A stretch of DNA of 9,974 nucleotides. Source: JANWHV01 sp035534995 (lineage in GTDB: Bacteria; Chloroflexota; UBA5177; JANWHV01). A model generated the notes under the pieces. That model worked only from the letters and a program-made list of their open reading frames with translations. It was not told the DNA's origin and searched no databases. A program made the position numbers and the translations under genes. This document shows, piece after piece, positions 6,746 through 9,974 of this stretch; the stretch's first letter is position 1; each line of letters begins with the position of its first letter. The stretch covers positions 1 to 9,974 of the forward strand of contig DATLQX010000288.1 in NCBI GenBank assembly GCA_035534995.1, given 5' to 3'.

Positions 6746-6775
6746 TACCATATACCCTACTGGGGTATGGTACAA
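6746..6775 (-). promoter_or_regulatory. CsoR/CstR-type operator and overlapping promoter of the DUF2892-OsmC-repressor unit
   Basis: TACCATA (6746-6752) and TATGGTA (6766-6772) are perfect 7-bp outer arms, and ATACCC (6752-6757) with GGGTAT (6763-6768) form the inner arms. This is very close to the classical CsoR-family operator form. On the minus strand TTGTAC (6775-6770) and TATGGT (6752-6747) are spaced by 17 nt and could be the -35 and -10 boxes, so a bound repressor would block polymerase directly. The unit includes the repressor gene itself, implying autoregulation. The site lies about 85 bp upstream of ATG 6663. Confidence 0.75.
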
Positions 6776-7135
6776 GCCTTTGCGAAAAATCGGTCGCGTG
6801 GCGCGCCAATGGATGCGAACCGGCACGGCAACGCGGATTGCCTGGATGTGGACAGGCCCGTCGCCATTCCTGCCCGCCGAGCCCCACAAGGCCCCGCCCG
6901 ACGGCCCGATTCCGAGTGGCCCGGCTCCGTTAGTATGCCGCCCTTGCCTGGGCACTCGCCTCAGGCGTTTCACCTGATGCGCGTGGACCTGATCGCGGCT
7001 ATGCTGTGCATGTGGGGCCTAGTCCCGCAACCGGCCGCGGCGTGCGTCCGCTCTCGCTCACCCATCCTCGCCGAACGGCGCATTCCCGCCATGCAGGCTT
7101 CGCCCCCGCGGCTCGGGAGCTAGAGGAGAACAGCG
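6776..7135. other. Intergenic gap between divergent units
   Basis: No convincing gene is seen. A 48-codon frame at 6977-7123 opens with a signal-peptide-like MRVDLIAAMLCMWGLVPQ but has no RBS and then loses protein-like character; it is probably chance. The stretch must hold the promoter of the plus-strand gene at 7136, but no clear -35/-10 pair stands out. Confidence 0.4.
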
Positions 7136-7603
7136 ATGAAGGCAAGCAACACGATCACCAAGGAATCAATAGACGCGGCCGGCGTGCCGCGCCTGCACCA
7201 CCTCTACGCGGTATTCGACGAGGACGATGCCTGCCGTCGCGCCATGGATGCGTTGCACGCGCTGGGCCTGGAATCCGAGCAGTTGCGGGGGACCGACGCC
7301 CCATTGCTCGAGCACCCGGCGCTGGGAGCGGGCATCCTCAGCCGGCTGGAGCGCGTGATCAAGGGCGTGGGTGGCGAGCGCCACCTGGCGGCGATTTACG
7401 CGCACCATCTCAGGGAGGGCCGCACCATGCTGGCCGTCCGCCTGCCCCACTCGGCAACGGCGGCGGAGGTCGCCCATGTGATTACCGCGAACGGCGGCTA
7501 CGAGGTGGCGTACTTCCGCGACTGGTCGATTGAATATCTGAGCCCCAGGGAGAACGTGGCGCACGGCCTTCCGACCCACAGCGGGACCAACACGGACGAG
7601 TAA
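7136..7603 (+). CDS. Hypothetical protein, ferredoxin-like repeat candidate
   Basis: I do not recognise this 155-residue protein with confidence. GAGGAG (7123-7128) 7 nt before ATG 7136 and strong high-GC codon use make it a real gene. It has no signal peptide or membrane segment. Residues about 19-53 (RLHHLYAVFDEDDACRRAMDALHALGLESEQL) read as strand-helix-strand, and residues about 82-135 (RHLAAIYAHHLREGRTMLAVRLPH then EVAHVITANGGYEVAYFRDWSIEYL) as strand-strand-helix-strand. A short Gly-containing linker (KGVGG) lies between them. This resembles the alpha/beta fold of general-stress or DUF1269-like proteins, where a small residue change over time is sensed, but that is inference. It is divergent from the sulfur block with no operator in front of it. 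Confidence 0.75.
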   Translation: MKASNTITKESIDAAGVPRLHHLYAVFDEDDACRRAMDALHALGLESEQLRGTDAPLLEHPALGAGILSRLERVIKGVGGERHLAAIYAHHLREGRTMLAVRLPHSATAAEVAHVITANGGYEVAYFRDWSIEYLSPRENVAHGLPTHSGTNTDE

Positions 7604-7670
7604 CCCGTGGGCGCCTGACGATGGCGGGCGGACTACGGAGTCTGGCAGCAGGCATACGCACGGTGGGAGC

Positions 7671-7988
7671 GTGAATACTACTGCCATGGATGCGATGGCA
7701 TCTTTGCACCTGGTGAGTAGCCGTCCCGATGATGCGGAACTCAAGTTCCCCCCACTATCCTCTGCTGGGCTAGCCACCGCGCAAGTTCGCTGGCCGGGTT
7801 ATCAACCTCTTTCCGCAATCGTGCGGCCGTGGAGCCGCGATCACACGCGGGTGAGCGAGTTTGTGCATATTCAGGTGCCGGACGTGTTCCTGCGCCTCGA
7901 CCCACCCCAGATCTACCTGGCCCATGTCAAGGGGGACAGCGACGGGTATGTCCCGATCCTCCCGATCCTCGCGCAGGAGTTGCAGACG
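7671..7988 (+). pseudogene. Possible gene fragment cut by a Tn3-type end
   Basis: The plus-strand frame from GTG 7671 (or ATG 7686) runs without a stop through 7988 and on into the transposon end. Between about 7800 and 7985 its codons have the high third-position GC seen in the neighbouring genes, and the product looks protein-like (SEFVHIQVPDVFLRLDPP, then IYLAHVKGDSDGYVPILPIL). From 7989 the sequence becomes a Tn3-like inverted repeat, so the gene would have lost its 3' end by insertion. No family is recognised and no strong RBS is present. The opposite strand has an open frame over the same bases, so this may yet be a shadow. Confidence 0.3.
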
Positions 7989-8026
7989 GGGGGTTTTTGC
8001 ATAACCCCTCAAAAAGGTGCATTAAG
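7989..8026. repeat. Tn3-family 38-bp terminal inverted repeat (one end)
   Basis: Read on the plus strand the 38 bases begin GGGGGTTTTTGCATAACC and end GGTGCATTAAG. The GGGG outer end, TAAG inner end, length and overlap with the transposase stop codon (8022-8024) are the standard layout of Tn3-family transposons. The outer end faces left, matching a transposase running on the minus strand. The partner repeat is not in the window. Confidence 0.75.
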
Positions 8027-8299
8027 GCTCAGCATCGTCAGGCAGGGCCGCATGTTGTGCGAGTTGTTGCACGAGAGCCGCCACATCGATGGGCTGGGGC
8101 CGCCTGGTGAACTCGAACCGGCCATGCAGGTTCACATGGCCCCAGGTGGCCAGCGCGATCCCTTTGAGTGCCTCCGCGCCGGCGGTATCACCGCTGGCCA
8201 GTCTTTGCGTCAATCGCTCCGAAAGCATCGTCGCGTTGAAGTAGAGAATGCAATTCGTGAGCAGGCGGCTGCACTCGCTCCAGATCTGCTGTTCCTCCT
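8022..8299 (-). pseudogene. Tn3-family transposase, C-terminal fragment
   Basis: About 91 residues remain. They read EEQQIWSECSRLLTNCILYF and later LKGIALATWGHVNLHGRFEF, which match the conserved end of Tn3-family transposases (the EQxIWxECxRLxxNxIxxxN and LxxxxWxHINLxGxYxF regions). The remaining roughly 900 residues, including the catalytic DDE core, are missing. The frame stops being homologous exactly at the left end of the IS6-like element at 8300, so that element or a deletion beside it removed the rest. It is inactive by itself. Confidence 0.85.
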
Positions 8300-8322
8300 G
8301 GTTGCGTCAAGTTCCAGCGCAC
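8300..8322. repeat. Left terminal inverted repeat of the IS6-like element
   Basis: The 23 bases match the reverse complement of 9266-9288 exactly. The match extends two bases outward (CTG at 8298-8300 against CAG at 9288-9290), which could be chance. Confidence 0.9.
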
Positions 8323-8386
8323 GGCTGACGCGGAGGCACGCGGTCTGGTAGGCTCGGGCGAATACTGAGGGTAGAGGAGGCGAGCG

Positions 8387-9204
8387 ATGCCCTGTCCACA
8401 CTGCGAATCCGCGACCACCCAGGAGCAGCCCACGCGGACCAGCCTGGGCTACCGAACCTTCCGCTGCATCGCCTGCCGGCGGCGCTTCAACGAGCGGAGC
8501 GGCACCCCCTTCAACGAATTGAGCGTGCCGACCGATATCGTCTTCCTGGTCGTGCTCTGGCGGCTGCGCTATCCGCTGAGCCTGCGCCACCTGGCGGAGA
8601 TGTTCCTGGAGCGAAGGTTCGTCTTCAGTCATGAGACCGTACGATCCTGGGAAGCGCTAGTGGCGCCGCTGCTGAGCGAGTACCTGCGGGCCAGGCGGCG
8701 CGGCAAGGCCGGTCTCAAATGGCGCGCGGACGAGACCTCTGTGAAGGTCCACGGGGTCTGGTGCTACCTCTATCGGGCAATCGATGCCGATGGAAACCTG
8801 GTGGATTCTCTGCTGAGCGAACATCGAGATATGGAGGCGGCCAAGCGCTTCTTTCGCCAGGCCCTCCAGGTAGTTGGGCGTATCCCCGAGAAAGTGACGA
8901 CGGATGGGCATGATTCCTACCCCGTGCTATCCGGGAGACGTTGGTTGAGGCGGTGGTGCACCGCTGCAGCCGGTATATGAACAGCCGCAAAGAGCAAGAT
9001 CATCGAGGCATCAAGAGACGCTACCACCTGATGCGCGGCTTCGGCAACTTCCACTCGGCAGCACGCTTCTGCTCGGCCCACGATGAGCTACGCGACTACT
9101 TCCGGCACCGGATCAGGATGAACGAGGTGGTCCCACTGGGAACCCAACGAGCGCAATTCCGCTCCCGGATGGGTGAACTGCGGGCGATGCTCAGGGCGGC
9201 GTAG
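8387..9204 (+). pseudogene. IS6-like transposase with zinc ribbon, frameshifted
   Basis: The first frame (8387 to about 8920) encodes an N-terminal zinc ribbon with Cys3, Cys6, Cys27 and Cys30, a helix-turn-helix region (SLRHLAEMFLERRFVFSHETVRSWE, in part 65-89) and the first two catalytic acids, Asp115 in KWRADETSVKV and Asp173 in TTDGHDSYP. After TACCCC at 8918-8923 the correct sequence continues in the -1 frame as the AIRETLVEAVVHRCSRYMN region and EQDHRGIKRRY, which holds the catalytic Glu, to the stop at 9204. One missing base in the C run explains this exactly: restoring a fifth C re-joins the frames. The start at 8387 has AGGAGG 6 nt upstream. IS6 enzymes do not normally use frameshifting and the C4 run is not a known slippery site, so the copy is probably dead, unless the missing base is a sequencing error. 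Confidence 0.88.
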
Positions 9205-9265
9205 GCCGTCAGTCGACAGAAACCACCCTGTTCATCCGGCTCCTGCCGGCTCCGGCAGTGACCCT

Positions 9266-9288
9266 GTGCGCTGGAACTTGACGCAACC
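9266..9288. repeat. Right terminal inverted repeat of the IS6-like element
   Basis: Exact reverse complement of 8300-8322. About 60 bp separate it from the transposase stop; nothing else is seen in that gap. Confidence 0.9.
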
Positions 9289-9478
9289 AGATGTCCAGCA
9301 CGATCCCATCCGCATCGACCGCTCGCCACAAGTAGTACGTCCGGCCACCGAGCCGGAGATGCATTTCATCCCGATGCCAGTGGTCACGGGGCGGTGGCCG
9401 CCATCGCCGAATCTCCGCCGCGAACAGGTGGCCAAATTTCAGACACCAACGCCGAATCGTCTCATACGACACCTGGAG
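9289..9478 (-). pseudogene. Second IS6-like transposase, internal fragment
   Basis: About 60 residues survive on the minus strand: VSYETIRRWCLKFGHLFAAE, then RDHWHRDEMHLRLGG with the first catalytic Asp, and YYLWRAVDADGIVLDI. These match the N-terminal half of IS6/IS26-type transposases and differ from the neighbouring IS6-like copy in lacking the zinc ribbon region and in sequence. The reading frame is cut on the N-terminal side by the IS3-type end at about 9474 and on the C-terminal side by the inverted repeat ending at 9288, so neither terminus nor its own inverted repeats remain. Confidence 0.85.
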
Positions 9479-9540
9479 CTACCCCGGTTTGGTGGAGACT
9501 TTCGCAGTAGGGGGTATGCTGCCCCCAGAAGGAGGACTCC

Positions 9541-9843
9541 ATGGGAAACCATCAGCAGCCGTATCCGCCGGAGTTTCGAGCGCGCGCGATCGAGCTTACC
9601 CGCACCAGCGGTCGGCCGAGCGCCCAATTGGCCCGGGAATTGGGTCTGAACGTCGAAACCCTGCGCCTGTGGGTGCGCCAGGTCGCCGTCGATGAGGGCA
9701 GTCGGCAGGACGGACTGACGACGGACGAACGGGAGGAACTGCGTCGGTTGCGCCGCGAGAATCGCATCCTGCAGGAGGAGCGCGAGATCCCAAAAAAAGC
9801 CGCGGCCTTCTTCGCGCGGGAACACAGCCCGAACCGCGGGTGA
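9541..9843 (+). CDS. IS3-family transposase OrfA
   Basis: This 100-residue protein has the OrfA layout: a helix-turn-helix (SAQLARELGLNVETLRLWVRQ, about residues 27-47) that binds the terminal repeats, then a heptad-rich coiled segment (EELRRLRRENRILQEEREI, 65-83) for dimerisation and the KKAAAFFAREH tail. ATG 9541 has AAGGAGG (9529-9535) upstream. The A7 run at 9792-9798, split in frame as A AAA AAA, is a good -1 slippery site. In this family slippage there makes the OrfAB fusion that is the active transposase. Pro replaces the usual Leu or hydrophobic residue just before KKAAAFF. Confidence 0.9.
   Translation: MGNHQQPYPPEFRARAIELTRTSGRPSAQLARELGLNVETLRLWVRQVAVDEGSRQDGLTTDEREELRRLRRENRILQEEREIPKKAAAFFAREHSPNRG
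9792..9798 (+). promoter_or_regulatory. Programmed -1 frameshift site (A7)
   Basis: Seven A in orfA codon phase A|AAA|AAA allow both tRNAs to slip back one base. The -1 frame after it is open without a stop through the overlap (K K S R G L ...) and joins the OrfB sequence that runs to the window end. Confidence 0.6.
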
Positions 9844-9974
9844 TCTTCGGGTTCATCGCGCAGGAGAAGGCCCACTATCCGGTCACCCGACTCTGCCGGG
9901 TGTTGGGCGTCTCGGTCAGCGGCTACTACGCCTGGTGTGGGCGGGGTCCCTCGGCCCGGGCGATGGCAGACGAC
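9840..9974 (+). CDS. IS3-family transposase OrfB, N-terminal part
   Basis: This frame reads VIFGFIAQEKAHYPVTRLC and then VLGVSVSGYYAW, the usual start of IS3-family OrfB (the HTH_21 region that precedes the rve integrase core). The DDE catalytic domain would lie beyond the window. GTG 9840 is a possible independent start overlapping the orfA stop, but the frame is open upstream to the A7 run, so translation as an OrfAB fusion is likely. Partial at the window edge; no defect is visible in the part shown. Confidence 0.85.
   Translation, partial: MIFGFIAQEKAHYPVTRLCRVLGVSVSGYYAWCGRGPSARAMADD

Larger units (their letters stand above)
8300..9288. mobile_element. IS6-like insertion sequence, complete but with a broken transposase
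   Basis: The element is bounded by perfect 23-bp inverted repeats (8300-8322 and 9266-9288), which begin GGTTGCGTCAAGTTCC; two more bases match at each outer end. At 989 bp it has room for a single transposase, and holds one on the plus strand. The flanks show no direct target repeat and belong to two different elements: a Tn3 transposase on the left and another IS6-type transposase on the right. Confidence 0.85.
9474..9974 (+). mobile_element. IS3-family element, left part
   Basis: The left end is placed at about 9474, where TGGAGCTACCCCGGTTTGG resembles IS3-family termini and where homology to the IS6-type fragment ends. It carries orfA and the first part of orfB and runs off the window. 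A GGGGG/CCCCC stem (9510-9514, 9522-9526) sits just before the orfA ribosome binding site and could mask it in transcripts reading in from outside. Confidence 0.75.

Noticed and set aside
5846..7123. A 425-codon plus-strand open frame across the OsmC and DUF2892 genes
   Set aside because: It lies opposite to clearly homologous minus-strand genes, has low-complexity Arg/Pro/Ala-rich product and no motif; high GC removes stops by chance.
6977..7123. Short frame with signal-peptide-like start before the 7136 gene
   Set aside because: No RBS, and after about 20 residues the composition is not protein-like.
8188..8632. Minus-strand frames crossing from the Tn3 fragment into the IS6-like element
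   Set aside because: They cross a mobile-element boundary and oppose the transposase; only the Tn3 part below 8300 shows homology.
9209..9288. Extension of the second IS6-type transposase frame past 9288 toward 9209
   Set aside because: These codons read the inverted repeat and tail of the other element (WLRQVPAHR and on), not transposase sequence; the open frame is accidental.
1..9974. CRISPR array, tRNA, rRNA or riboswitch
   Set aside because: No regularly spaced direct repeats were seen and no cloverleaf or conserved rRNA or riboswitch core was recognised on reading; no covariance-model search could be run.

Overview
The window is high-GC bacterial DNA with dense, tightly packed genes. 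It falls into two parts: a chromosomal block centred on reactive-sulfur (persulfide) handling at about 1570-6775, and a graveyard of nested transposable elements at about 7670-9974. No rRNA, tRNA or other marker gene fixes the taxon. The GC content, the gene families (DUF302, TauE, CsoR/CstR family, OsmC) and the zinc-ribbon IS6-type transposase would suit Chloroflexota of the Thermomicrobia type or another high-GC environmental lineage. That placement is a weak inference.

Left part: 1-434 shows no convincing gene. A plus-strand PAP2-superfamily membrane phosphatase/transferase follows (435-1394), convergent with everything up to about 6775, which lies on the minus strand. Reading the minus strand in its direction of transcription, there are two units, each preceded by a CsoR/CstR-type palindrome of the ACCC...GGGT kind. 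Unit A (operator 6746-6772) encodes a small DUF2892 membrane protein, an OsmC-like thiol protein and a CsoR/CstR-family repressor. Unit B (operator 5428-5447) encodes a single-domain rhodanese, a TauE/SafE permease, a DUF302 protein, a CstB-like fusion (persulfide-dioxygenase-type metallo-beta-lactamase fold + pseudo-rhodanese + rhodanese), a 27-codon fragment resembling a thioredoxin/glutaredoxin start, and a SAM-dependent methyltransferase.

The repressor keeps the two regulatory cysteines but has Asn in place of the copper-ligand His, so a persulfide-sensing (CstR-like) role is more likely than copper sensing. Taken together this looks like a cst-type sulfide/persulfide detoxification regulon: the repressor senses persulfide, the CstB-like enzyme and rhodanese oxidise or transfer sulfane sulfur, TauE may export sulfite or another sulfur anion, and OsmC, DUF302 and DUF2892 proteins play accessory roles. 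The methyltransferase at the end of unit B has no known place in such operons.

Right part: a plus-strand gene for a 155-aa protein of unknown function (7136-7603) is followed by a possible gene fragment cut by a Tn3-family terminal inverted repeat (7989-8026). Next come the C-terminal end of a Tn3-family transposase (8022-8299, minus), a complete IS6-like element with 23-bp perfect terminal inverted repeats (8300-9288) whose transposase carries a one-base frameshift, the middle of a second IS6-like transposase (about 9289-9474, minus), and the left end of an IS3-family element (about 9474 to the window end) with an A7 frameshift site between orfA and orfB. The unmatched flanks of the IS6 element point to an IS-mediated deletion or rearrangement rather than a simple insertion.
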